Of a stretch of 64,000 nucleotides of DNA, positions 7,799-16,331 are shown piece by piece. Under the pieces are notes generated by a model. The model saw nothing but the letters and a program-made list of their open reading frames with translations, was not told the DNA's origin and did no database searches. Both the position numbers and the translations under genes were made by a program. This DNA comes from Treponema primitia ZAS-2 (lineage in GTDB: Bacteria; Spirochaetota; Spirochaetia; Treponematales; Breznakiellaceae), in assembly GCF_000214375.1 (NCBI RefSeq), contig NC_015578.1, forward strand, positions 3,224,001 to 3,288,000. Reading direction: 5' to 3'. Positions within the stretch are counted from its first letter, which is position 1. Each line of letters begins with the position of its first letter.

Positions 7799-10069
7799 GT
7801 GCGTCGGTTTCTGTTATTTATTATTACTACAGGACTCGCCGTTCTTTTTGCCGGTTGTGGCGAGTTAGATGCGGTATTTCCCTCCCAGGGAACCTATCGG
7901 GTAAACGCCCGGGTGGACAACGACCATACCCTGGATGAATACTCAATTGTACACCACAGCAGTAGCATACGCCCCTTTTTTGAAAATTCTGTGACCAATG
8001 ATCCGGATATCCGGGGACTGATCGTTTTTGTTCAGAACTCCGGAGGAACCACGGTCAGCAGAAAAGTACAGTACCTGATTTCCAATGATTCCAAGGATCA
8101 ACAGGACCCGGCCCAGGAAACCCCAGCGAAGCTCCTCGTAGAAGTTCCGCCGCCGGATTCAACCATGGAAGTTCTGGCGCCGGTTTTAGACGACAATCTT
8201 CCGGCGGAAGTTCCGGCGCCGGATTCAGCCGGCGAATTCCCCACAGAAACCGATGTTCAGAACCCGCTTGATCCCGAGACGCCCTCTGAATCGCCCCCAT
8301 CCAAGGTCTCTGATTCCGGGGGATTGAAGGATCCTCCCCCGGCGGTACTTTCAGCCCCGGTTTCAATCGAAGAGCCCCCTGCGAAACTTTCTGCACCGGC
8401 TTCAACCGGAAAGCTCCCCGCGGAAACCGACATCAGCCACGGCGCCCAGGGTGGCGGTACTTCCAGCGAAGCTTCCCCCGGAAAAACTCAGCCGGTACAG
8501 GCAGCTGGAGAGAACAGAAATAACGCCGGCGACCCACTCACGGTACAGGCAGCCGGACAGTCTGGTACTTCCAGCGGAGAAAACCCCACTGTTCCTGATA
8601 CGGCACAAGCCGCCGGGGAGAACCGGGACAAGCCCGGGGATTCTATTATGGTACAGGCAGCCGGACAGTCCGGTACTTCCAGCGAAGCTTCCCCCGATTC
8701 GGTATCCGCCGCGGAGGCCAAAGTTCAGGATCCGCCCCCGAAGAGCGACGCCAATCCACCCCGGACAGAAGAACAAAGTACCGGGAGCCGGGAATATAAG
8801 GATGAGATAATACTGGTTAAGACCCTGGAGCAGTACCTACCGGCCTTTCAAATCTTAGAAGAACTTGATATAGGCCAGTACAATATTGTTTTCCAGGTCA
8901 TGGGGGACCAGGAGGTTCTCTACCGAAGTTTCAAGCCCATTTATTTTCTTGCAGATGCGGACTTTACCCTGGGGGAAATCCAAAGTTACCTCCCTGCGAC
9001 CAATGTGGGAAAGAGCCTTATTCCGCCGGGGATCAACGTGGTGCTGGAAACCGAGATCAGCGCGGATAAACGCTTGGACCCCTATATAATTTGGCAGTAC
9101 GGCAAGAAGATAATTGCCCAGGGCCGAAAATCCGCCGGGGCAAATTATATACTCTGGAAAACTCCGGAACAGCCCGGGTTACTCAATATCCGGGCCGAAG
9201 TATTTCCCCTGCTGCCCGGTGACCGGCTGCCTGCAAACATGCTGGGAAAGTTTAAATCCCTGTCCCTGCCGGTTTCCACGAAAGTCCGGGGCCTTAAGTA
9301 CTTTGATGAAAAGGCGGGGACCTTTACCAACTGGTATCAACTCTGGGGAAACCTGGAGGATACCAAGGCGCCCGGGGATACGGCTAAACAGCTCCAGACC
9401 CTGGCTGATAAAAAACCCCGGTGGATACCTCACAATGGTATTTACGGCCTTTCCACTGGCCCCCAGGATGTTTATACCCTGCCCGGAAAACCCTTCACCG
9501 TATCAGCGGGAGAATTGGGGAAGGGAAGGATACTTCTCCGGCTTGCTCCTCTGGATGGAACTATCCTTCACGCAGCCTTTGCCGCTGGGGGCGGTCTGCC
9601 CGGCAATGCGGAACTGAACCTGTCCGCCCAGGGGGAAACCCTGGTTCTTGAACTTAGCTCTTATGGCGTTCCTAAAGACTGGTCCCCGGAGAATTCCGCG
9701 GCTGATACCCCGACGGAGGATGAACCCCTCCGTCAATCACTTACCCTGAATCTTAATGAAGCCGACGCATATATTTCTCTTTTTATTTATTTTGAAATTG
9801 CCCCGAACCGTTTCAGCGCAAAACTAAGCCTGGAAAACCCGGACTCGGAAACCGCTTTGATTAGCCTTCCCCTGGCAAACCCCCTCACCGGGGATAGCAC
9901 GGTCCTGCTCGGCGCCCGAAAAAAACCAGAATCCAGGTCCTTTGATACAAATGATGATAGTAGTAATGAAGCGGCCATTCTGAATGAGCTGGCCCTGGCT
10001 TTTACCCAAACCCGGTATGAGGGGGACGCTTTCGGCGGGTCTGCCGAGGAGACTGTCTCCCCACCCTGA
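7799..10069 (+). CDS. Large lipoprotein with proline/serine/glutamate-rich repeat linker
   Basis: 756 residues from a GTG start. The signal peptide ends in LFAGC, so C20 should be lipidated and the protein anchored at a membrane. Residues about 30-100 form a first folded part. Residues about 105-325 are low complexity, with repeated units such as VQAAGQSGTSS, AAGENR and LPAEVPAPDS. Residues about 330-756 are a folded C-terminal region containing SFKPIYFLADADFTLGEIQ. I do not recognise a family. A second lipoprotein follows 47 bp downstream, probably in the same operon. The linker DNA is repeat-rich and could vary in length between strains. The weak ribosome-binding site leaves the start slightly uncertain. 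Confidence 0.6.
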   Translation: MRRFLLFIITTGLAVLFAGCGELDAVFPSQGTYRVNARVDNDHTLDEYSIVHHSSSIRPFFENSVTNDPDIRGLIVFVQNSGGTTVSRKVQYLISNDSKDQQDPAQETPAKLLVEVPPPDSTMEVLAPVLDDNLPAEVPAPDSAGEFPTETDVQNPLDPETPSESPPSKVSDSGGLKDPPPAVLSAPVSIEEPPAKLSAPASTGKLPAETDISHGAQGGGTSSEASPGKTQPVQAAGENRNNAGDPLTVQAAGQSGTSSGENPTVPDTAQAAGENRDKPGDSIMVQAAGQSGTSSEASPDSVSAAEAKVQDPPPKSDANPPRTEEQSTGSREYKDEIILVKTLEQYLPAFQILEELDIGQYNIVFQVMGDQEVLYRSFKPIYFLADADFTLGEIQSYLPATNVGKSLIPPGINVVLETEISADKRLDPYIIWQYGKKIIAQGRKSAGANYILWKTPEQPGLLNIRAEVFPLLPGDRLPANMLGKFKSLSLPVSTKVRGLKYFDEKAGTFTNWYQLWGNLEDTKAPGDTAKQLQTLADKKPRWIPHNGIYGLSTGPQDVYTLPGKPFTVSAGELGKGRILLRLAPLDGTILHAAFAAGGGLPGNAELNLSAQGETLVLELSSYGVPKDWSPENSAADTPTEDEPLRQSLTLNLNEADAYISLFIYFEIAPNRFSAKLSLENPDSETALISLPLANPLTGDSTVLLGARKKPESRSFDTNDDSSNEAAILNELALAFTQTRYEGDAFGGSAEETVSPP

Positions 10070-10116
10070 TGTAAAACTTCGACCTGTAAGACTCCGCCTT
10101 GTAACGAAGAGGTATC

Positions 10117-10803
10117 ATGAAAACATCCAGCGCCGTTATTTCCGGCGCCTGCATTATAATTGGCCTGGTCCTGTTAACAACTGGCTGTTCCACGGAACCC
10201 CCGCGGTTGGCTGAACTGGGGCCTATCCCGAAATATATAGAAAACAATCCACCCTTTGAGCTAATCGATCACGAAAACGGGGATGAAGACCCACCTGATT
10301 GGGTAAGCCTGTATATCGACCAGGGGGTTCAGGGAATTGAGAACCTGCCCGAATATGCGGACAGCTATGTCTTTGTCAGCAAACAGCAGGGGAACAATCT
10401 GGAAGCCCTGTATCTTTGGCGCAGTGGTTTTTCGATTACCCGGGACTTTCCCCGACTGGTCTCAGCCCGGATCCAGGCCCGCTTTATCAAGGACGCTCCG
10501 GAAAACCCTAACGGTGCCTTTGGCCGCTATTTTGAAACCGTGATACGGGCTAGTTCGGATGCAAGCTTCAGCAACGTTGAACAGAAAGACAGCTACTGGG
10601 TACAGAAACGACTGTATGCCGAAGACGGGGTAAGCCCGGAAGAGGATGTTTTTGAGAGTTACATCCTGGTCAGCGCTGAAAGGGATACCTTGAAACAGCA
10701 AATAAACACCATACTCAGGATGGCCAGGCCGGAGATTCCCCCGACTCGGGAACAGTCGGCAGCAGGGATGCGGCTGAGAATAAACTTTTTTGATGGGTTC
10801 TGA
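10117..10803 (+). CDS. Lipoprotein of unknown function
   Basis: 228 residues with a signal peptide and lipobox LLTTGC (C24). The mature part has VSLYIDQGVQGIENLPEYADSYVFV, then a strand-rich region and FESYILVSAERDTLKQQI near the C-terminus. The layout resembles small spirochete lipoproteins related to LPP20-like proteins, but I cannot assign it. It follows the large lipoprotein by 47 bp; GAAGAGG before the ATG is a usable ribosome-binding site. No terminator is visible after it. Confidence 0.6.
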   Translation: MKTSSAVISGACIIIGLVLLTTGCSTEPPRLAELGPIPKYIENNPPFELIDHENGDEDPPDWVSLYIDQGVQGIENLPEYADSYVFVSKQQGNNLEALYLWRSGFSITRDFPRLVSARIQARFIKDAPENPNGAFGRYFETVIRASSDASFSNVEQKDSYWVQKRLYAEDGVSPEEDVFESYILVSAERDTLKQQINTILRMARPEIPPTREQSAAGMRLRINFFDGF

Positions 10804-10848
10804 AAGGACCCAATTATGTTACTCAAAGACAAACGCTTTAAAAAATGT

Positions 10849-10854
10849 TACAAT
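10849..10854 (+). promoter_or_regulatory. -10 element abutting a 28-codon ORF
   Basis: TACAAT at 10849-10854 lies six bases before the ATG at 10861. The best -35 at 17 bp spacing is AAGACA, a 4-of-6 match. The spacing repeats the leaderless pattern of cas6 and ychF. Confidence 0.4.
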
Positions 10855-10860
10855 AAAAAC

Positions 10861-10947
10861 ATGAGGATATATACAAAAAAATCCGGCTTTCTGGCGGTGG
10901 TCCCCCTCTGCTGCCTGATAAGCCCTGACACCTGGTTTTTTAAATGA
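10861..10947 (+). CDS. 28-residue leader ORF coupled to the PAP2 gene
   Basis: The frame encodes 28 residues starting MRIYTKKSGFLAVVPLCCLI, basic at the N-terminus and hydrophobic after that. Its TGA stop overlaps the PAP2 ATG as ATGA (10944-10947), the classic arrangement for translational coupling. The PAP2 start has no ribosome-binding site of its own, so the small frame may deliver ribosomes to it. Nothing proves that the peptide itself has a function; it may be a regulatory leader or a short membrane peptide. Confidence 0.45.
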   Translation: MRIYTKKSGFLAVVPLCCLISPDTWFFK

Positions 10948-12032
10948 ACGGGGCCGTCATCATTAGCAGCGCCGAAAGGTTGCCGGTGTTTTTTGCCATA
11001 TACCGCTGGGGCCTAGCTTTCATCCAGGGTATTCAGGGTATAAAGAGCCCGGGTCTTACGGCGCTTATGAAAGGTATTACCGCCCTGGGTTCGGAATATT
11101 TTTATATCCCCTTGATACTCTTCATTTTCTGGTGTGTCAATGAAAAGAAGGGGCTGCGGCTGGGGCTCATCATCCTGGTTTCCGCCTTTATCAACGGGTT
11201 TTTCAAGGATCTGCTGAAGCAGCCCCGGCCCTTTAATCTGGAAGCCTCAGTGGGCCTGGTCTTTGAGCCCAGCTACGGCTTTCCCTCGGGGCACGCCCAG
11301 CTTTCCCTCTGCTTCTGGCTGCCCCTGGCGTTTTGGCTTAGCCGTTCCCGGCGGACAGCTACTTGCAACACCGACTTTAGTCGGCAAGTTCCCCGCGCTA
11401 CTTGCAACGAAGTTCCCCGCGCAGGGAAGATGTTCCGGGCTGCTGTTTGGGGAGGGGCGATCTTTTTCGTCCTGCTTATCGCCTTTACCCGGCTCTACCT
11501 GGGTGTCCATTTTCCTACGGATATTCTGGGGGGCTGGTTCCTGGGGGGGCTTATCCTCCTGCTCTGGTACTTCTTTAGAAAACCCGTAACAGCCCTGTTG
11601 AATGCAGGAAAACTGCGGGCTCAGATGATTGCCGCGGCCCTTATTGCTCTGGGGATGAACGCCCTCTACCCGGCTGATTCCAGCCTTGGGGGCCTGTTTC
11701 TTGGGTTCGCCGCAGGCCATGGGCTAACACTTCATTACTTCCCCCGCAGTAATTCCGATGAACAGAAACCCTCTCCCCTGATCCTGGCTGCCCGGTATGC
11801 CCTGGGCCTGGGTGGGGCGGCGCTGATCTACCTGGGTTTCAAGACGATCCTGCCCGGCGAAAATTCCCTCTTTTCGGGGCTGCCCCTTTGGGGAGCTGGG
11901 TCCCCCTACTTTCAACTGGGGCGCTTTGTACGCTACGGACTCTTGGGCCTCTGGGCGGCTGCGGGGGCGCCCTTAGTTTTTCTGCGACTGCACCTGACGG
12001 AGGTTTCACAGAATGATGGGGAGCGGGATTAG
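10944..12032 (+). CDS. PAP2-family membrane phosphatase with in-frame repeat insertion
   Basis: 362 residues, strongly hydrophobic with about eight membrane segments. PAP2 enzymes dephosphorylate lipid phosphates such as undecaprenyl pyrophosphate or phosphatidic acid. All three signature motifs are present: K88...RP (KDLLKQPRP), PSGH at 114-117, and TRLYLGVHFPTD at 182-193. Between motifs 2 and 3, residues about 137-161 (two similar units containing ATCN and VPRA) come from a tandem short repeat at 11361-11422 that is absent from ordinary family members. The extra residues fall in a loop between membrane segments and keep the frame. The gene leads into mnmE two bases downstream. Substrate unknown. 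Confidence 0.82.
   Translation: MNGAVIISSAERLPVFFAIYRWGLAFIQGIQGIKSPGLTALMKGITALGSEYFYIPLILFIFWCVNEKKGLRLGLIILVSAFINGFFKDLLKQPRPFNLEASVGLVFEPSYGFPSGHAQLSLCFWLPLAFWLSRSRRTATCNTDFSRQVPRATCNEVPRAGKMFRAAVWGGAIFFVLLIAFTRLYLGVHFPTDILGGWFLGGLILLLWYFFRKPVTALLNAGKLRAQMIAAALIALGMNALYPADSSLGGLFLGFAAGHGLTLHYFPRSNSDEQKPSPLILAARYALGLGGAALIYLGFKTILPGENSLFSGLPLWGAGSPYFQLGRFVRYGLLGLWAAAGAPLVFLRLHLTEVSQNDGERD
11361..11422 (+). repeat. Two tandem copies of a short dispersed repeat inside PAP2
   Basis: Copy A (11361-11398) and copy B (11400-11422) both begin ACTTGCAAC and end AAGTTCCCCGCGC. Copy A has an added CCGAC/GTCGG hairpin with a TTTA loop. The copy B core recurs in the hybrid kinase gene (45530-45553) and purL (25195-25216), each time in a different reading frame and with no frameshift. 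Confidence 0.7.
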
Positions 12033-12034
12033 CC

Positions 12035-13513
12035 ATGGCCCTTCATTCCGCTGAATACGGCGACACGGATCCCATGGCCGCCCTGGCCACCCTCCTGGGG
12101 GAAAGCGCCCTAGCTATCATCAGGACATCGGGGAAAAATTCTCTGGAACTTCTGGCAGAAGTTTTTTCCCGGCCGGAAAAACTCCTTGCCGCCCCGGGGA
12201 ATTCAGTGGTCCACGGATGGATAATCGGGAAAGACCGCAGTAAAATTGACGATGTGCTCATCTCGATCTACCGAGCACCTGTCACCTACACCGGCGAAGA
12301 CAGCGCAGATATTTCCTGCCACGGGGGCATTGCCGCCGCAAAGGCGGTACTGGAGACCCTGTATAGCGCGGGCTTCAGGCCCAGCCTTCACGGTGAATTT
12401 ACCTTCCGGGCTTTCATGAACGGAAAACTCGATCTGACCCGCGCAGAATCGGTGATGGAACTGGTTTCCGCCAAAACCGGCCGGGCCCGGGAACATGCGG
12501 TGCAGCGCCTCTCAGGTACCCTGGCGGAGGAAATCTCAGGGGTCAAAGAACTTTTGGTACAGGTCCTGGCAGGGACCGAGCTGTACCTGGACTATTCGGA
12601 GGATGACGGCCTCTCCCTTGCCGCCGACCCTTCCGACGCGGCGGAAGCGGCGGGCTTACTCCCGGACCGGCCCCTGGCTGAGGAAGCCCTAAAGCGGCTG
12701 CAAACCTTGGCTGAATCCTACCGCCGGGAACGGCTCTATGCCGAGGGAGCCCTTGCAGTAATCGCCGGACGGCCGAACGCGGGAAAGTCCAGCCTCTTTA
12801 ACCTGCTCTTAAAAGAGGACCGTTCCATCGTCACCGATATCCCCGGTACCACCCGGGACTGGATCGAGGCATGGGTATCCATCGAGGGCATCCCGGTACG
12901 ACTGGCAGACACCGCAGGGCTCCACGCCTCGGAAGACCCGGTAGAAAAACTGGGCATAGAAAGGAGTCGGACGCTTCTGGAAGAGGCAGACTTGATCCTC
13001 TACCTTATCGACGGCGCCGAAGGAATCACTACGGAGGACCATGAGTTTTTTACCAACCTGGCAGATAGCAATATTAATACTACTCAGATAGTATTACTGT
13101 GGAATAAAGCCGACTTAGTATCGGTCCCGGAGAAAATACTCCCACAACTTACAACGGAGTCCCCTGTGCAAGCCCTACCGCCGGATATCCCCGCCCCTCT
13201 GCCGGTCAGTGCCAGGACCGGCGTGGGTATACCGGAACTGACCCGGGAAATAGCCGCCCGGCTGGAGCAGGCATCCGGGGACGGGAGCCGGGAAGTATCT
13301 GCGGGTCTGGGCACTGCACGGCAGAAAGAGCTTGTCGATTCAGCCGCAGCTTCACTGAACGAAGCCCTGACCCTGGCGGCCGCCGGGGAACCACTGGACA
13401 TCATCGCCCCGCTGCTTCGGGAAGGGGTAAACGCCCTGGGGGAAATCACCGGCGAAGTGTCTACCGCAGATATTCTGGAAACCATGTTCAGCCGTTTCTG
13501 CATAGGAAAATGA
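12035..13513 (+). CDS. mnmE: tRNA modification GTPase MnmE
   Basis: 492 residues. MnmE works with MnmG to place the (carboxy)aminomethyl group on U34 of tRNAs that read two-codon boxes. N-terminal folate-binding domain (about 1-125, with the SADISCHGG region), helical domain, and inserted G domain with P-loop GRPNAGKSS (245-253), switch and DTAGL, and NKADL. The C-terminal FCIGK carries the catalytic cysteine. mnmG follows four bases downstream, as in many bacteria. A hairpin (TAATACTA/TAGTATTA) lies in the G domain coding sequence near 13074-13096. GGGAGCGGG upstream can act as ribosome-binding site. Confidence 0.96.
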   Translation: MALHSAEYGDTDPMAALATLLGESALAIIRTSGKNSLELLAEVFSRPEKLLAAPGNSVVHGWIIGKDRSKIDDVLISIYRAPVTYTGEDSADISCHGGIAAAKAVLETLYSAGFRPSLHGEFTFRAFMNGKLDLTRAESVMELVSAKTGRAREHAVQRLSGTLAEEISGVKELLVQVLAGTELYLDYSEDDGLSLAADPSDAAEAAGLLPDRPLAEEALKRLQTLAESYRRERLYAEGALAVIAGRPNAGKSSLFNLLLKEDRSIVTDIPGTTRDWIEAWVSIEGIPVRLADTAGLHASEDPVEKLGIERSRTLLEEADLILYLIDGAEGITTEDHEFFTNLADSNINTTQIVLLWNKADLVSVPEKILPQLTTESPVQALPPDIPAPLPVSARTGVGIPELTREIAARLEQASGDGSREVSAGLGTARQKELVDSAAASLNEALTLAAAGEPLDIIAPLLREGVNALGEITGEVSTADILETMFSRFCIGK

Positions 13514-13516
13514 AAA

Positions 13517-15424
13517 ATGGATTATGATTGCATTGTTGTAGGGGGCGGACACGCGGGGATTGAGGCGGCCCTGGCAGCGGCCCGGCTCGGCTTTTCCGCC
13601 CTGTTGATCACCCAAAACCCCGACCGCATCGGCGCCCTCTCCTGCAACCCCGCGGTAGGGGGCCTCTCCAAGGGCAACCTGGTCCGGGAAGTGGACGCCC
13701 TGGGGGGGCAAATGGGGAAACTCATAGACGCAACCATGATCCAGTACCGGGTGCTCAACCGCTCCCGGGGCCCCGCAGTCCAGGCCCCCCGGGCCCAGGC
13801 GGACAAACAGGCCTACCAGGCCGCCGCCAGATCCGCCCTGGAAGCCCAGGGAAACCTTTCGATTTTTATGGACACTGTGACAGACCTTTTGGTAGCCGGG
13901 GATGACGGGAACGATGGCGGCGAAAGCCTTCCCGGTTCCGGCCAACGGGGCCAAGTCCTGGGGGTGGTGACCCGGCGGGGGCACCGCATCAGCAGCCGGA
14001 CAGTAATACTGTCCACCGGCACTTTTATGGAAGGAAAGATATTTATCGGCGAATATGACGCACCCCAGGGGCGGCTGGGGGAAGAGGCCGCCCTGGGACT
14101 GGGGACCAGCCTCAGGCGGCGGGGCTTCCCTGTAGGGCGGCTCAAGACGGGCACCCCTGCCCGTATAGCCGGGGATTCCCTGGATTATTCGCGGATGGAA
14201 AAACAGGAGGGCGAAGAAGCAGCCCCCTTTTCCTTTGACCGCGATCCCGGCTCGGGGCCAATCGGCCTTGCAACACGGCCCTGCTGGATCACCTACACCA
14301 ATCAGAAAACCCACGAAATTATCCGAGCCAATATACTTAGGTCTCCCCTCTACGGGGGAAAGATCGTCGGTGTAGGCCCCCGATACTGTCCATCCATTGA
14401 GGACAAGGTAGTGCGCTTCCCGGAGCGGGAACGGCACCACATCTTTATTGAGCCCGAGGGGCTTTCAACAAATGAAATGTATATGAACGGCGCTTCCAGC
14501 TCCCTGCCCGAGGATGTGCAGGCCGCCTTCATCCACAGCATAGCCGGCCTGGAGGAAGCCCGGATCGTCCGCCCCGCCTATGCGGTGGAATACGACTACC
14601 TGGACCCCCTGGACCTCTACCCCACCCTGGAATCCAAGCGTATGGCCGGGCTCTTCGTGGCAGGCCAAACCAACGGCAGTTCCGGCTATGAAGAAGCGGC
14701 GGCCCAGGGCATCATAGCGGGGATCAACGCCGCACTAATGCTGCGGGGGGATACCCCCCTGGTCCTGGGCCGGGCGGAAGCCTACATCGGGGTCCTGGTG
14801 GACGACCTTACCACCCAGGGTACAAAGGAACCCTACCGTATGTTCACCAGCCGGGCGGAACACCGACTTATGCTGCGCCACGATACTGCGGATACCCGGC
14901 TCACCCCAAAAGGACGGGCCATAGGGCTTGCGGAGGAGGTGCGCTGGGAACGATTTGAGAAGAAAACCCAGGGGCTCGAAGCTATCGCAGAATTGCTGCG
15001 TACCAGGAAGGTTCCCGGCGCCATTGCTGCTGCGGAAAACAGACCCGCAGCATCATTACTGCCCCATGCAGGGGACAGCCTGGAACGCGCCCTGACCGAT
15101 TCAGCGGTAAAGTTCGATGACATCCTGCCCTGGGCACCGGAGTTGGCGGATTATCCCCGGGAATGGATTGAGCGGAGCTTCCTAGACATCAAGTACGCCG
15201 GGTATATTGAGAAAGAAAGCCGATCCGCCGCCCGGGGGGCCAAGATGGATGCAATAAAACTGCCCCCGGACATGGACTATGCCGCCATCTCAGGCCTTTC
15301 CGTGGAATCGAGAGAAAAACTGCGCCAGGTCCGGCCCCTGACAGTGGGCCAAGCCGCGCGTATTCCCGGGGTGCGTCAGGGGGACATCGCACTATTACTG
15401 GTTCTTGTTAAAAAAGGGGGCTAA
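13517..15424 (+). CDS. mnmG: tRNA uridine-34 carboxymethylaminomethylation enzyme MnmG (GidA)
   Basis: 635 residues, usual family length. The FAD-dependent partner of MnmE. Visible: N-terminal dinucleotide-binding [17 protein letters not shown], the family signature [47 protein letters not shown], the second signature [21 protein letters not shown] and the C-terminal [23 protein letters not shown]. It is transcribed with mnmE and fluC. Both partners adjacent and complete imply a working tRNA wobble-modification pathway. Confidence 0.97.
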   Translation: MDYDCIVVGGGHAGIEAALAAARLGFSALLITQNPDRIGALSCNPAVGGLSKGNLVREVDALGGQMGKLIDATMIQYRVLNRSRGPAVQAPRAQADKQAYQAAARSALEAQGNLSIFMDTVTDLLVAGDDGNDGGESLPGSGQRGQVLGVVTRRGHRISSRTVILSTGTFMEGKIFIGEYDAPQGRLGEEAALGLGTSLRRRGFPVGRLKTGTPARIAGDSLDYSRMEKQEGEEAAPFSFDRDPGSGPIGLATRPCWITYTNQKTHEIIRANILRSPLYGGKIVGVGPRYCPSIEDKVVRFPERERHHIFIEPEGLSTNEMYMNGASSSLPEDVQAAFIHSIAGLEEARIVRPAYAVEYDYLDPLDLYPTLESKRMAGLFVAGQTNGSSGYEEAAAQGIIAGINAALMLRGDTPLVLGRAEAYIGVLVDDLTTQGTKEPYRMFTSRAEHRLMLRHDTADTRLTPKGRAIGLAEEVRWERFEKKTQGLEAIAELLRTRKVPGAIAAAENRPAASLLPHAGDSLERALTDSAVKFDDILPWAPELADYPREWIERSFLDIKYAGYIEKESRSAARGAKMDAIKLPPDMDYAAISGLSVESREKLRQVRPLTVGQAARIPGVRQGDIALLLVLVKKGG

Positions 15425-15425
15425 G

Positions 15426-15806
15426 ATGCAGTACCTATCGGTTCTTGCAGGAGGCGCTATGGGCGCTTTATTACGGTACCTGTCAACCCAGGGGATAAGT
15501 GGGCTTATCAAAACACCCTTCCCAGCGGGCACCCTCCTGGTCAATATGATAGGGTCCCTCGTTATAGGGTTTCTGTTCGGGGTTTTTGAAACCCGCGCGG
15601 TCCCCGCCGGCCTCCGGCTCTTCCTCATCACCGGGTTTCTCGGGGGCTACACCACCTTCTCTTCCTATTCACTGGAAACAGTACGGCTGTTTTTAGCCGG
15701 TAACATTTCTGCGGCTTTCATCAACCTGGCCCTCAATAACCTACTCTGCCTGGGCTTTACCTTTTTAGGCCTGGGCCTAAGCCAAAAACTGGTGGCCCAT
15801 GTTTAA
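15426..15806 (+). CDS. crcB: Fluoride ion channel FluC/CrcB
   Basis: 126 residues from the ATG at 15426, chosen because AAAGGGGG precedes it and the mnmG stop is two bases upstream. FluC dimers export fluoride through the inner membrane. Four hydrophobic segments; signatures GGAMGALLRY, GTLLVNMIGSLVIGF and the GFLGGYTTFSSYSLE segment that lines the pore. Only one copy is seen, so a homodimer is expected. No fluoride riboswitch was recognised; it is simply the last intact gene of the mnmE operon, overlapped by a broken transporter gene. Confidence 0.93.
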   Translation: MQYLSVLAGGAMGALLRYLSTQGISGLIKTPFPAGTLLVNMIGSLVIGFLFGVFETRAVPAGLRLFLITGFLGGYTTFSSYSLETVRLFLAGNISAAFINLALNNLLCLGFTFLGLGLSQKLVAHV

Positions 15807-15983
15807 CTGGATTTCATTCTTAACCTTTATCGTTGTTATGTCCTTTATCCCGGGGCCCAACAATATCATGTCCATGAATAACGCTGCAAACATGGGTTTG
15901 AAGCGCAGTGTCCCTTTGCCCTGGGAGTGCTGACCGGGGTATTTGTCAGCACCGTTTTATGTATGGCCTTTTCGGCGCTGCCA
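15799..15983 (+). pseudogene. Truncated, frameshifted LysE/RhtB-family exporter
   Basis: The ATG at 15799 overlaps the fluC stop by eight bases. The frame reads MFNWISFLTFIVVMSFIPGP then NNIMSMNNAANMGLKRS, the classic start of a LysE/RhtB amino-acid exporter. A one-base loss in the C-run near 15911-15915 shifts the frame and gives TGA. The other frame continues sensibly as GVLTGVFVSTVLCMAFSAL until about 15980, where it meets the 3' end of the convergent hit gene. About 140 residues are missing. Confidence 0.8.
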
Positions 15984-16331
15984 TCACCCCGGAGGCCAGT
16001 CCAGGGGCCGGCCGCCCAGGACATGGATGTGCAGGTGGTTCACGGTCTGCCCACCGTCGGACTTGCAGTTGATCACGAACCGGGCGCCCTTTTCGCCGCA
16101 GCCCTGTCCGACCGCCAGCTCCTGGGCCTTGTTGATCATCCGGCCTGTCAGGGCCACATCGTCCTTTCCCAGTTCCATGATGTTGCGGATGTGCTTTTTA
16201 GGGATCAGGAGGAAGTGAACCGGCGCCTGGGGAGATACATCGTGGAAGGCCAGAATTTCATCATCCTCATAAAGCTTCTTGCTGGGGATTTCACCGCTTA
16301 TGATTTTACAAAAAATACAATCGTCCATCAT
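15984..16331 (-). CDS. HIT-family nucleotide-binding hydrolase
   Basis: 115 residues, a standard small HINT-type protein. These hydrolyse AMP-linked substrates such as adenosine phosphoramidates. Zinc/nucleotide features CIFCKIISGEIPS at the start and the histidine triad HLHIHVLGG near the end. Its ATG overlaps the serS stop (ATGA), so the two are translationally coupled. A link to aminoacyl-adenylate clean-up is an attractive inference from the pairing with a tRNA synthetase, but unproven. The C-terminus abuts the LysE remnant. Confidence 0.93.
   Translation of the reverse strand: MMDDCIFCKIISGEIPSKKLYEDDEILAFHDVSPQAPVHFLLIPKKHIRNIMELGKDDVALTGRMINKAQELAVGQGCGEKGARFVINCKSDGGQTVNHLHIHVLGGRPLDWPPG

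Noticed and set aside
13352-14440. A 362-codon leftward frame over mnmE/mnmG
   Set aside because: It spans two conserved genes on the other strand and shows no protein character.
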